Assembly: GCA_014654705.1 (NCBI GenBank)
Contig: JACVZY010000071.1
Span: 93,439-157,438 of the forward strand
Reading direction: 5' to 3'
Length of the DNA: 64,000 nucleotides
Origin: Ignavibacteria bacterium
GTDB lineage: Bacteria > Bacteroidota > Ignavibacteria > Kapaibacteriales > UBA4661
Both the position numbers and the translations under genes were made by a program. The notes under the pieces were generated by a model. It saw nothing but the letters and a program-made list of their open reading frames with translations. It made no database searches and had not been told where the DNA came from. This document shows, in pieces, positions 7,444-15,941 of this stretch; positions within the stretch are counted from its first letter, which is position 1; each line of letters opens with the position of its first letter.

Positions 7444-9582
7444 ATGAACGCAACCACCATGATGTACCGTCGCAACCGTCCGTTGTTTTTTGCCTTTTCT
7501 CTTCTGTGTGCCTTGGGTATGGCTACAGTTTCTTTTTCTACAAGCGCACAACCCGTAGCTGGGAAGCAAACAAGTGGAAAACCGATAAGCGGAAAGCAGG
7601 TAGATGGCAACACCGTCTTAGCAAAAGTTGGCTCAGAAACCATAACCTATAAAATACTGGAAGATGCTTATCGCAAAAATGTGAATAACAAAACGCTGAT
7701 TTTGTCGAATGTTTCAGCCGACAGCGTTCGTGACTTTTTGAACTTATACGTCAATTACCGCTTAAAGGTCTTAGATGCAAAAGCGCGAGGTCTTGACCAA
7801 AAACCTGAAATAGTACAAGATATTCGCCAGAATCGTAGTGCGCTAACGGCTCCGTACCTCTTCGAGCGGGCGATTGTGAACCCGCGTGTGGACACTTCGC
7901 TCGCACGACGAAAGTTCCAGTTTAAGGTAGGACTTATCTTTACCAAAATTCTTAGCAATGATACAACTCAGGCATACAAGCGCACCTTGTCAATGCTGGA
8001 AGCGCTTAAGAAAGGTGCAGATTTTACGAAGATGGCGAAAGATTCCAGTGATGATGAGTATTTCCGCAACGTCGGTGGCGAAATGCCACTTATTACAAGC
8101 GATCGCGTTCTGCGTGATATTGAGAATGCCGCTTTTACCATGAAAGTCGGCGACCTCTATCCCAAGCCAATTCGCTCCAACCTTGCTGTTTCGGGCTATT
8201 ACATTCTCAAATTGCTTGCAATGGAGCCACGTGTAGCGGTGCGTGGGCGCTATATTCTCGTCAAGCCACCTACCCGCCAAAGTAACGTACCAATGCCGAC
8301 AAGCCCACAAGACTCAATAACTGCTGTTAAGCACGCTGATAGCGTTCTTGGTCTCATCAAAGGCGGTCTGGATTTTGCTGAGGCTGCGAAAAAGTTTTCC
8401 GAAGATGCCTACGCTCAATATGGCGGGATTTTCCCAAGCTATTACACCGAGACAACTGGGTACTTGAACGGTTTGCGGACACGATTCCCTGAAGAAGTAG
8501 AAAAATGGCTCTTTGCAAAGGGTCGTGCTAATGGGGACGTTTCAGGTGTGATTCCTACGTTCAATGGGATGTATATCATTCGCCGTGATTCCTCCAAAAT
8601 TGGCGGTGATGACCGTGAAGAAATCAAGCGTTTCTATAAGCGAGTTCACTTTGAAGCAGATAAAAAAGTGTTTTTTGACTCCGTGAAAAAAGCACGAAAA
8701 TTTACGCTCAACTCAAAAACGTTTGATGCGTTTCTCGCTGCCGTTGACACAACTCGTCCCGCCTTCGATAGCGCACAGAAAGCGAAGTTAAGCCCGAAAT
8801 TACTCAAAGAAACAGTTTGTAAATTTAACGGTTTTACGCTTTCGGTGAATGGTTTTGCAGATTCTCTGCTTATACGTCCTGATTTGCGTGGTTTCTCGCT
8901 AACACGTCAGGGCGCATCGCAGGCGCTTGATAAAATTATCGAAGCTGCTCTTACTGACGCTCTGACGCGCACGCTGGAATCGGACTTCCCGGAATTTTCC
9001 GCATTGATGAAAGAATTTCAAGAGGGTATTCTTATTTTCCGTATTGAAGAGCAGGAAATTTGGAGTAAAATGAAGTTCGACACAGCCCGCGCCCGCGCTT
9101 ACCACGAGCCAATAAAAGAAAAATTCAAGACCCAAGAATTATTCGATTTTTCTGAGATTTGGGTAGCTTCCGATTCGCTTGCACAAGCATTGTATAAGCG
9201 GTTGCAGGCATCCGGCAACCGCCCTTCACTTTTTGATTCGCTTGCCTCAGAATATACCGAACGCGCAGGATACAAAGAGCGCAAAGGCAAGTGGGATCAG
9301 ATGGCGGCAAGTGATTACACGATTCCAGCTGAACTCAAAAAGCGCGGTTCCAAGATTGGTGATATTTTACCTCCCTTCAAGTTTCAAGGCGCAATGAGTA
9401 TTGTCCGCATGAATGCACGGATTCCCATTCGGCAAAAAACCTTTGAGGAGGCTATCCCCGACTTTGCGGCACAGTTTCAAGACACCGTTCAAAAAGAACT
9501 TACCCAGAAATGGCTCGACAGCTTGCGCGTCAAGCACACAGTCGTTATTGAGCAAGAGACGTTTACATCAATTTGGAAATAA
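7444..9582 (+). CDS. Periplasmic PpiC-type peptidyl-prolyl isomerase/chaperone, large
   Basis: Exported foldase of the parvulin/SurA class, probably assisting outer-membrane and secreted proteins. I choose the ATG at 7444, because it has an AAAGGAG ribosome site 11 bases upstream and a clear signal peptide (LFFAFSLLCALGMATVSFSTSAQ); the frame is open to 7303 but the added 47 residues look spurious. Two PpiC-like domains lie at about 155-255 (with ...GADFTKMAKDSSDD) and 265-385 (GGLDFAEAAKKFSEDAYAQYGG). A third, degenerate copy is likely near 560-700 (SLASEYTERAGYKERKGKW). At 712 residues it is much longer than SurA. A second PpiC gene follows after 13 bases. Confidence 0.85.
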   Translation: MNATTMMYRRNRPLFFAFSLLCALGMATVSFSTSAQPVAGKQTSGKPISGKQVDGNTVLAKVGSETITYKILEDAYRKNVNNKTLILSNVSADSVRDFLNLYVNYRLKVLDAKARGLDQKPEIVQDIRQNRSALTAPYLFERAIVNPRVDTSLARRKFQFKVGLIFTKILSNDTTQAYKRTLSMLEALKKGADFTKMAKDSSDDEYFRNVGGEMPLITSDRVLRDIENAAFTMKVGDLYPKPIRSNLAVSGYYILKLLAMEPRVAVRGRYILVKPPTRQSNVPMPTSPQDSITAVKHADSVLGLIKGGLDFAEAAKKFSEDAYAQYGGIFPSYYTETTGYLNGLRTRFPEEVEKWLFAKGRANGDVSGVIPTFNGMYIIRRDSSKIGGDDREEIKRFYKRVHFEADKKVFFDSVKKARKFTLNSKTFDAFLAAVDTTRPAFDSAQKAKLSPKLLKETVCKFNGFTLSVNGFADSLLIRPDLRGFSLTRQGASQALDKIIEAALTDALTRTLESDFPEFSALMKEFQEGILIFRIEEQEIWSKMKFDTARARAYHEPIKEKFKTQELFDFSEIWVASDSLAQALYKRLQASGNRPSLFDSLASEYTERAGYKERKGKWDQMAASDYTIPAELKKRGSKIGDILPPFKFQGAMSIVRMNARIPIRQKTFEEAIPDFAAQFQDTVQKELTQKWLDSLRVKHTVVIEQETFTSIWK

Positions 9583-9595
9583 CTAACCAGAAATA

Positions 9596-10939
9596 ATGAC
9601 TATGAATTCACGTTTTGTTGCTTTTCTATTTACGGCAATCGTTCTTGTTAGCCCAATTCTGACGGCGAACAAAGCGTCCGCACAGGGCATGGGCAATATC
9701 AAATCCGGCGAGCCAATGGACAAAATCGTTGCCATCGTCGGTAACGAAATTATTTTGCAATCCGAAGTAGTCGGTCATCTTATGATGAGTGCAATGCAAG
9801 AACGCCGCACGAACGCTCGCCCCGACGACCCGGTGCTGCTCAGGCGTTCACTGGACGTGCTTATCAACGAAAAACTCATCGTTACAAAAGCAATTGAGGA
9901 TAGTTTGACGGCTTCGGAGGATGAAATCACCGAACGCATGGACTACCAAATCCAAGCAATGATGCAGCAAATGGGTTCGGAGCGGCGCATTGAAGAAGTG
10001 TACGGAATGTCTATGGCAAAAATTCGCCGTGACTTCCGTGACGAAATCCGCAAGCAACTTCTTACTGAGCGTCTTTCGCAGCAGAAGTTTGCGGCAATGA
10101 AAGTTTCATCCAAAGAAGTACAGGATTTTTTCAAGCAATATAAGGATTCCATTCCTCCTGTGCCGCCCCAATTCGAGATTTATCATATTGTTAAAAATGT
10201 AGAACCTTCGCCGGAAGCAAAAGACAAAACACTTGCGTTGGCAAAAAAAATACGTGATTCTCTTGTTGCCGGTGGCGATTTTGCCACGTTTGCGCGACGC
10301 TACAGTAATGACCCTGGTTCGGCTGCATCGGGCGGAGACTTAGGGTTCGTAGAGCGCGGCAAGTTTATTGCCGAATTTGAAAAAACTGCATACGCTCTTC
10401 AAATTGGCGAAATTTCGCAGCCCGTAGAAACGCCGTTCGGTTTTCACGTCATTCAGCTTCTCGACAAACGCGAAACCGCTGTAAAGACGCGCCACATCTT
10501 GCTCAAACTTGGTCAGACCGACGACGACGCTACACGCACGAAGAAATTTCTTGACTCGCTCAGAATGAGGGTCGCAAAGGGTGAATCCTTTGAAGACCTC
10601 GCCAAGCAATACTCCGACGATACCGATACGAAAGCTTTCGGTGGGCTGCTCGGGCGTATGGAGACCACAAAACTTCCGGCTGATTTGCGTGAAAAGATTG
10701 AGAAACTCAAAGACGGCGAAATCACAGAAGCGCTCACGTATAGCGCTCCGGGCAGCACCAAAAGTGGTTTCAACATTGTATTTCGCAAAAAATATATTCC
10801 CGAGCACAAAATTACGTTTGATGATGACTACAAACGCCTTGAGCAAATGACCACAATGCAAAAACGCGCAAAAGTTTATGATGACTGGATGAAGGAACTG
10901 CGCAAAAGCATTTATTGGGAAGTCAAAGGCAAACTGTAA
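9596..10939 (+). CDS. surA: SurA-like periplasmic peptidyl-prolyl isomerase
   Basis: Periplasmic chaperone for outer-membrane proteins. A signal peptide (FVAFLFTAIVLVSPILTANKASAQ) is followed by the SurA N-terminal domain, with MDKIVAIVGNEIILQSEV around residues 41-60 and helical segments up to ~180. Two parvulin domains follow: about 190-290 (FARRYSNDPGSAASGGDLGF, ...PFGFHVIQLLDKR) and 298-400 (ARRHILLK-like HILLKLGQ, DLAKQYSDDTDTKAFGGLLG). Length (447) fits SurA. It is in one unit with the larger PpiC gene before it. A strong hairpin lies 100 bases after its stop. Confidence 0.88.
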   Translation: MTMNSRFVAFLFTAIVLVSPILTANKASAQGMGNIKSGEPMDKIVAIVGNEIILQSEVVGHLMMSAMQERRTNARPDDPVLLRRSLDVLINEKLIVTKAIEDSLTASEDEITERMDYQIQAMMQQMGSERRIEEVYGMSMAKIRRDFRDEIRKQLLTERLSQQKFAAMKVSSKEVQDFFKQYKDSIPPVPPQFEIYHIVKNVEPSPEAKDKTLALAKKIRDSLVAGGDFATFARRYSNDPGSAASGGDLGFVERGKFIAEFEKTAYALQIGEISQPVETPFGFHVIQLLDKRETAVKTRHILLKLGQTDDDATRTKKFLDSLRMRVAKGESFEDLAKQYSDDTDTKAFGGLLGRMETTKLPADLREKIEKLKDGEITEALTYSAPGSTKSGFNIVFRKKYIPEHKITFDDDYKRLEQMTTMQKRAKVYDDWMKELRKSIYWEVKGKL

Positions 10940-10982
10940 GAAGACGTTGGCATAAAACATTCTGCGAAGTATAAAGAACACG

Positions 10983-11012
10983 TTTGCACAGTCAATAATT
11001 TGTGTAAATTTG
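10983..11012 (+). promoter_or_regulatory. Candidate Bacteroidota-type promoter for kup
   Basis: TTTG at 10983-10986 and TAAATTTG at 11005-11012 with an 18-base gap match the Bacteroidota primary sigma consensus (TTTG, 17-23 bases, TAnnTTTG). Transcription would begin near 11019, so the perfect hairpin at 11040-11072 would fall in the kup leader. Match by eye only. Confidence 0.45.
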
Positions 11013-11039
11013 TTCCGCTTATTCTTCCAGTACACTAGC

Positions 11040-11072
11040 AATGCGCCGCACAGAACGTCTGTGCGGCGCATT
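11040..11072 (+). terminator. Perfect 14-bp inverted repeat between surA and kup
   Basis: Arms 11040-11053 (AATGCGCCGCACAG) and 11059-11072 are exactly complementary around a 5-base loop (AACGT), followed by ATTTCTC. The GC-rich stem suits an intrinsic terminator for the chaperone operon. A candidate promoter upstream of it raises the alternative of a hairpin in the kup leader. Confidence 0.65.
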
Positions 11073-11111
11073 ATTTCTCACTGCACCAGCAATTTCTTTT
11101 GCAAATCCGCT

Positions 11112-13055
11112 ATGGGCAATCACTCCCATCATCAAAAACTTAGCCTTGCCGGGCTGCTAATCACTGTCGGGATTATCTACGGCGACATCGGCACATCACC
11201 GCTCTATGTACTCAAGGCTATTGTTGGCACGCGCCCTATCACAGAAGACCTAATTTTAGGTGGCTTATCTTGTGTTTTCTGGACGCTGACTCTTCAGACA
11301 ACGATTAAGTACGTTCTCATTACCCTTCGTGCGGATAACAATGGAGAGGGTGGTATTTTCTCGCTCTTTACACTTGTGCGGCGGCGCGGAAAATGGCTTG
11401 TAGCACCCGCAATGCTGGGTGGCGCGTCCCTGATTGCTGACGGTATTATTACGCCGCCAATTTCAGTCGCATCGGCAATTGAGGGCTTACGCATTATTGA
11501 CCCTGCGCTGCCCACCGTTGGTATTGCAATGGCAATTATCACAGCGCTTTTTATCGTACAGCAATTTGGTACCGCAAAGATTGGTCAGGCGTTTGGTCCT
11601 ATCATGGTGTTATGGTTTGGGATGCTTGCCACGCTAGGTATCGCCAATATTGGTGCATATCCGGCAGTTATCAAAGCGTTCAACCCATATTATGCGTATC
11701 ACTTATTGACTGCTTTCCCGCAAGGATTCTGGATTTTAGGCGCTGTATTCCTTTGCACCACCGGTGCGGAAGCTCTCTACTCCGACCTTGGGCACTGCGG
11801 GCGACCTAATATTCAAATGTCATGGGGATTTGTCAAAACAGCACTTATTCTCAATTACATGGGGCAAGGCGCATGGTTGCTTTCAAGCGGCATGAAGACG
11901 CTTGGCAATATCAATCCGTTTTACGGTATGATGCCATCATGGTTCTTGCCTATCGGTATCGGCATTGCCACTGCCGCCGCAATTATTGCCTCACAAGCAC
12001 TTATCACAGGCTCTTTTACGCTCTTTAGCGAGGCAATCAAGCTGCACCTCTGGCCCCGCCTTGCGATTCGCTACCCCTCGGAATCACGGGGACAAATGTA
12101 TATCCCCACGGCGAATTGGTTGCTGTGGGCAGGCTGTATGTTCATCATGTGGCATTTTCAAGAGTCTAGTCATATGGAGGCTGCATATGGCATCGCTATC
12201 ACACTCGCAATGCTATCCACAACTATTCTCTTGGCACAATACCTCCGGCGTATGGAATACTCTACGGGCGTTGTGCTGGGCATTGTCGCTGTTTTTAGTT
12301 CTATCGAACTGGGGTTTTTGATTGCGAATATGAGTAAGCTACACGAAGGTGGCTGGATAACGCTTGTGATCTCATTTGTGCTGGCAATGGTGATGGTGAT
12401 TTGGTTCAATGCCCGTATTATTCTTGCCCGTTTTGCGCATAGTGTTCGTATTGAGGATTATCTTTCGGCATTGCGCGACCTCGCCGAAGACCGCGAAGTA
12501 CCGAAGTATTCAACGCACCTTGTCTATCTCAACAAGGTTTCATATCCACATCAAGTTGACCGCAGTATCATTTATTCCGTCTTAGAAAAACAACCCAAGA
12601 GAGCTGATATTTACTGGCTTCTGCATATCGAAACGACAGATAGCCCCTACACGATGGAGTACGAGGTGGAGCATCTTGTTCCCGATGCCGTCATTCGTCT
12701 GACGTTTTATCTGGGCTTCCGTGTGCCGCTTCACATCAATGCGTTTTTCCGACAAGTGGTCTGCGACCTTGAGAAAAACGATGAAGTAGATACCTCCAGT
12801 CGCTACATCTCGCTCAAGAACAACCAAATTACGGGTGACTTCCGCTTTGTGGTGTTTGAAGAATATCTTTCCGATGAGTACGACCGCCTGACGGTGCTTC
12901 AGCGCCTTATCGTCGAAGCATACATTTTTCTCAAGCGCTTTAGTCTTTCAATTGTCAATGAATTTGAACTGGATTTGAGTTCGGTAACAGTGGAGAAAGT
13001 TCCAATTTCGACGCACTCGCACCAATACCTGAAGTTGAAACGTATAGAAGATTAA
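11112..13055 (+). CDS. kup: Kup-family low-affinity potassium uptake protein
   Basis: Proton-coupled K+ importer of the KUP/HAK/KT family, inner membrane. The signature GIIYGDIGTSPLYVLKAIVG is near residue 20, and the remaining hallmarks follow: NGEGGIFSL, a GGASLIADGIITPPISV segment, TTGAEALYSDLGHCGRPNIQ, and about 12 membrane spans up to residue ~435. The C-terminal ~210 residues are cytoplasmic and soluble. Start is the ATG at 11112 (MGNHSHHQKLS); the frame is open back to 11010 but that part runs through the hairpin at 11040-11072. Length (647) is normal for the family. Confidence 0.95.
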   Translation: MGNHSHHQKLSLAGLLITVGIIYGDIGTSPLYVLKAIVGTRPITEDLILGGLSCVFWTLTLQTTIKYVLITLRADNNGEGGIFSLFTLVRRRGKWLVAPAMLGGASLIADGIITPPISVASAIEGLRIIDPALPTVGIAMAIITALFIVQQFGTAKIGQAFGPIMVLWFGMLATLGIANIGAYPAVIKAFNPYYAYHLLTAFPQGFWILGAVFLCTTGAEALYSDLGHCGRPNIQMSWGFVKTALILNYMGQGAWLLSSGMKTLGNINPFYGMMPSWFLPIGIGIATAAAIIASQALITGSFTLFSEAIKLHLWPRLAIRYPSESRGQMYIPTANWLLWAGCMFIMWHFQESSHMEAAYGIAITLAMLSTTILLAQYLRRMEYSTGVVLGIVAVFSSIELGFLIANMSKLHEGGWITLVISFVLAMVMVIWFNARIILARFAHSVRIEDYLSALRDLAEDREVPKYSTHLVYLNKVSYPHQVDRSIIYSVLEKQPKRADIYWLLHIETTDSPYTMEYEVEHLVPDAVIRLTFYLGFRVPLHINAFFRQVVCDLEKNDEVDTSSRYISLKNNQITGDFRFVVFEEYLSDEYDRLTVLQRLIVEAYIFLKRFSLSIVNEFELDLSSVTVEKVPISTHSHQYLKLKRIED

Positions 13056-13093
13056 CATTTTCTGACGGCGGAAGCGAGAAAAACAAGGCTTGT

Positions 13094-13468
13094 ATGGCAA
13101 AGCAGCGTTTGACACCTGATGAGTATTATCAAGCTATTCAAGAGCCTCACAAAAGCATTGCTCTGGAAGCAAGGAAATTACTCCGTGATACGGAACCGGA
13201 TGTGATCGAGGAGATCAAGTTTGGTGTACCCTTCTACTCGCGTCAGGGAATGGTTTGCTACATGAATATCAACAAAAGCGGCGTAACGGTCGGCTTTATC
13301 TGTGGAACGCAGATGTCGGATACATTCGGACTATTTTCGGGAAAAAACCTTAAAATGGTGCGTCATATTACACTGCCAAGCGTAGATTTTATTCATGAAA
13401 ACTATGACAAAATCACAAATTACGTTATTGAAGCGCTTGTAATTAACGATTCTAAAGCGAAAAAATAA
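13094..13468 (+). CDS. DUF1801 domain protein
   Basis: Small cytoplasmic protein of 124 residues with the DUF1801 pattern: LTPDEYYQAIQEPHKSIALEARKLL, IEEIKFGVPFYSRQGMVCYM, and a closing HITLPSVDFI segment. The family (YdhG/YdeI-related) is small and of uncertain biochemical role. It sits 38 bases after kup and 15 bases before thyX, on the same strand, so co-transcription with thyX is plausible. It ends in a basic tail (SKAKK). Confidence 0.75.
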   Translation: MAKQRLTPDEYYQAIQEPHKSIALEARKLLRDTEPDVIEEIKFGVPFYSRQGMVCYMNINKSGVTVGFICGTQMSDTFGLFSGKNLKMVRHITLPSVDFIHENYDKITNYVIEALVINDSKAKK

Positions 13469-13483
13469 TTCTGATAGGAAACA

Positions 13484-14362
13484 ATGACCGATACAGTATC
13501 AACCGGAACAGCAACCGAGCCGCAACTACCCGAAGGCAATGTCATTACGTGCTTGGATAAAGGATTTGTGCGCCTTGTGGACTATATGGGTTCAGACGCA
13601 GCTATCGTACAAGCGGCGAGGGTTTCTTACGGTGCCGGCACAAAAAAAGTGAGTGAAGACAGGGGATTGATTCGGTATCTCATGCGCCATGCCCATACAA
13701 CGCCGTTTGAGATGGTCGAATTCAAATTCCACGTGAAGCTCCCGATTTTCGTAGCGCGTCAATGGATTCGCCACCGCACGGCGAATGTGAACGAGTATAG
13801 CGGGCGCTATTCGGTCATGCCCGATGAATTTTATGTGCCGGATGCCGCACAGATTCGTCCCCAAAGCGCCACCAACAAGCAAGGACGAGCTGAAGAAACA
13901 TTTTCTGACACGGAAGCATCATCAATACAAGCGCTCTTGCAGGACGGGCAACAGCGGGCATACAATGATTACGAAAAACTGCTCGGCGATAATTTTGCCC
14001 GTGAACTGGCTCGTATCAACCTTCCGGTGTCGCAGTACACAGAGTGGTATTGGAAGATTGATTTGCATAATCTGTTTCATTTCTTGCGACTCCGCATAGA
14101 TGCTCATGCGCAATACGAAATCCGCGTCTATGCCGATGCAATGGCACAGATGGTACGCGAAATTGTCCCGATGGCATTTGAAGCATTTGAAGATTACACC
14201 TTAAACGCCGTTCGCCTTACAAAACCTGAGATTCAAGCAATGAAGCGCCTTCTGGCAACGACCAACACCACACTTCTGACCGATGAAGTGCTTTCAGAAT
14301 GTGGTTTGTCCAAACGCGAAATGGAAGAATTTCGTGGTAAATTGCGTACAATACAACCTTGA
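13484..14362 (+). CDS. thyX: Flavin-dependent thymidylate synthase ThyX
   Basis: Makes dTMP from dUMP using methylene-tetrahydrofolate and FAD/NADPH. The ThyX motif RHRx7S is complete as RHRTANVNEYS near residue 97, preceded by PIFVARQWI. The insert PQSATNKQGRAEE after the motif is of the kind found in longer ThyX proteins, and a QYTEWYWKIDLHNLFHFLRLR segment carries the dUMP-binding arginines. Length is 292. AGGA lies just upstream of the ATG. No ThyA is seen in this window. Confidence 0.95.
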   Translation: MTDTVSTGTATEPQLPEGNVITCLDKGFVRLVDYMGSDAAIVQAARVSYGAGTKKVSEDRGLIRYLMRHAHTTPFEMVEFKFHVKLPIFVARQWIRHRTANVNEYSGRYSVMPDEFYVPDAAQIRPQSATNKQGRAEETFSDTEASSIQALLQDGQQRAYNDYEKLLGDNFARELARINLPVSQYTEWYWKIDLHNLFHFLRLRIDAHAQYEIRVYADAMAQMVREIVPMAFEAFEDYTLNAVRLTKPEIQAMKRLLATTNTTLLTDEVLSECGLSKREMEEFRGKLRTIQP

Positions 14363-14422
14363 AAATCGGTAGCTCTGAATTTTGTTATGTACGATTTATT
14401 TGCACTCTAGCCATTCTACTCT

Positions 14423-15133
14423 ATGCTCACGCAAGCCATTCAAGACTATCTGAAAGCGATATACAAACTCAGCGAGCATAGCAGCGGCGAGGGTGAAGGG
14501 GGCGGCAAACTTGGTGCTGTTACCACCAATGACCTTGCCCGCGAACTCAAAGTAGCGCCTGCTTCTGTCACCAATATGCTCAAGCGTTTGAGCGATATGC
14601 ACCTTGCTTCCTACACATCGTACAAAGGCGTAACACTCTCCGAGGCAGGTAGCAAAGCAGCACTGGAGATTATTCGGCATCACCGTCTCTTGGAGCTGTA
14701 CCTCAAGGAAGCGCTTGGGTACTCGTGGGACAAAGTGCATGACGAAGCGGAAACGCTAGAACACCATATTTCCGAAGAATTTGAAGACCGCATCGCAGCT
14801 ATGCTCGGTGATCCTAGCTACGACCCACATGGCGACCCAATTCCAAGTAAAAATGGAACCGTCCCGCCAACATCCACAACACCACTTGCGGCACTAGACA
14901 CTGGTATGAATGCTATTGTGTCACGTGTTTCCGATGCGAATCCGGAATTTTTACGCTACTGCGCCTCGGTTGGTATTGTGCCTCGTGTTGAAGTCCAGAT
15001 TCTCGCAAAAACGCCGTCCAGCGAGACGCTGACGCTGCGCATCGGTTCGTCTGAAGCGGCAAGAGAGCACGTCGTCGGTAGTGTGGTTGCTGAGCAGGTT
15101 TTTATTGAAAATTTCACCCCTTCCAGCACGTAA
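14423..15133 (+). CDS. DtxR/MntR-family metal-dependent repressor
   Basis: Iron- or manganese-sensing transcription regulator of 236 residues. The winged helix is at about 1-75 (AIQDYLKAIYKL, DLARELKVAPASVTNMLKRL), interrupted by a Gly/Glu-rich stretch (GEGEGGGKLGAV). The dimerisation and metal domain follows with HHRLLELYLKEALGYSWDKVHDEAETLEHHIS, typical of the family. Residues ~165-236 form the SH3/FeoA-like C-terminal domain. No metal transporter gene is adjacent, so its target is not evident. Iron versus manganese cannot be decided by eye. Confidence 0.88.
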   Translation: MLTQAIQDYLKAIYKLSEHSSGEGEGGGKLGAVTTNDLARELKVAPASVTNMLKRLSDMHLASYTSYKGVTLSEAGSKAALEIIRHHRLLELYLKEALGYSWDKVHDEAETLEHHISEEFEDRIAAMLGDPSYDPHGDPIPSKNGTVPPTSTTPLAALDTGMNAIVSRVSDANPEFLRYCASVGIVPRVEVQILAKTPSSETLTLRIGSSEAAREHVVGSVVAEQVFIENFTPSST

Positions 15134-15147
15134 ACAAATTCTTCTGA

Positions 15148-15801
15148 ATGGCGCTTGCCACCTTCTGTTTACACTGTTCTTCTATGGAATTTACGAAAAT
15201 GAACATTTTATCATTTTATCGTCATTTGAAAGTCATCATTGTCCGCGTACCTTTGCACTTGATACGTGGACAAGTATTTGTTCTTTGTTTAGCAGGTTTT
15301 CTTCGTTTTGGTAGTGGTATTTGCTTGAGCGTAGCGCTGACGAGTTGTTATTCCTTCACCGGCGGCTCAATTCCAGCGCATCTGAAAACGCTCAGTATCC
15401 CTCTGGCAGACGACACTAGCGGCTTTGGTAATGCACAATTGCGTGAGTCCCTCACCCAACAACTCGTGCAAGCGTTTCGCCGCGAGAATGCTTTTTCGCT
15501 CGTCCAAGAGCGCTCTGACGCGGTACTGGAAGTATCCATTACGAATATTTCCGAAAACACCGCCACCGTACAACAAAGTACGGCGCAGCAGGGCGAGGCA
15601 GAGCGCGACAAGCAAGTGATTGTGTCGGTTAAGGTGGTGTACCAAGACCTCGTGAAGCAAAAGCAAATTTGGGAGAAGCAGTTTGCTCCGCCGCAAACCT
15701 ACGCTATTGCTGCAGGTTTGCAAGGGCGCGATGCCGCAATTGAGCGGGCGCTCAAGCAGATTGCCAATGATGTGCTTTTGGCTGTGGTCTCCGGCTGGTG
15801 A
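15148..15801 (+). CDS. LptE-like LPS-assembly lipoprotein
   Basis: Probable outer-membrane lipoprotein of the LptE family, which plugs and helps assemble the LptD translocon. The lipobox is LTSC, after a hydrophobic stretch (FGSGICLSVALTSC); the mature part opens YSFTGGSIPAHLKTLSIPL, a typical opening of Bacteroidota LptE-like proteins. The leader is long (~60 residues from the first ATG); an in-frame ATG at 15199 would shorten it. It lies 14 bases after the metal regulator, but no lptD is visible. Confidence 0.7.
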   Translation: MALATFCLHCSSMEFTKMNILSFYRHLKVIIVRVPLHLIRGQVFVLCLAGFLRFGSGICLSVALTSCYSFTGGSIPAHLKTLSIPLADDTSGFGNAQLRESLTQQLVQAFRRENAFSLVQERSDAVLEVSITNISENTATVQQSTAQQGEAERDKQVIVSVKVVYQDLVKQKQIWEKQFAPPQTYAIAAGLQGRDAAIERALKQIANDVLLAVVSGW

Positions 15802-15941
15802 CGATTTGAGGACTTTACAAAACCAACTACCAAATCCCTCCTGAAGAGAAAAACCTGTGCAGCAAAGACCAGACCTTGTAAGCGTATCGTAATTCTTCGA
15901 TAATTTACCACACGCTTCAACAACAAGGTTCGCTTACCTTT

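Noticed and set aside
10340-11071. Long antisense open frame opposite the SurA-like gene
   Set aside because: It lies wholly antisense to a clear SurA-like protein and its sequence has no family resemblance; codon use of the + strand explains it.
15865-15940. Possible structured leader with ACCTTGTAAGCG and an interrupted complement before the GT2 gene
   Set aside because: The complement is broken by a five-base insertion, and no known riboswitch pattern is visible.
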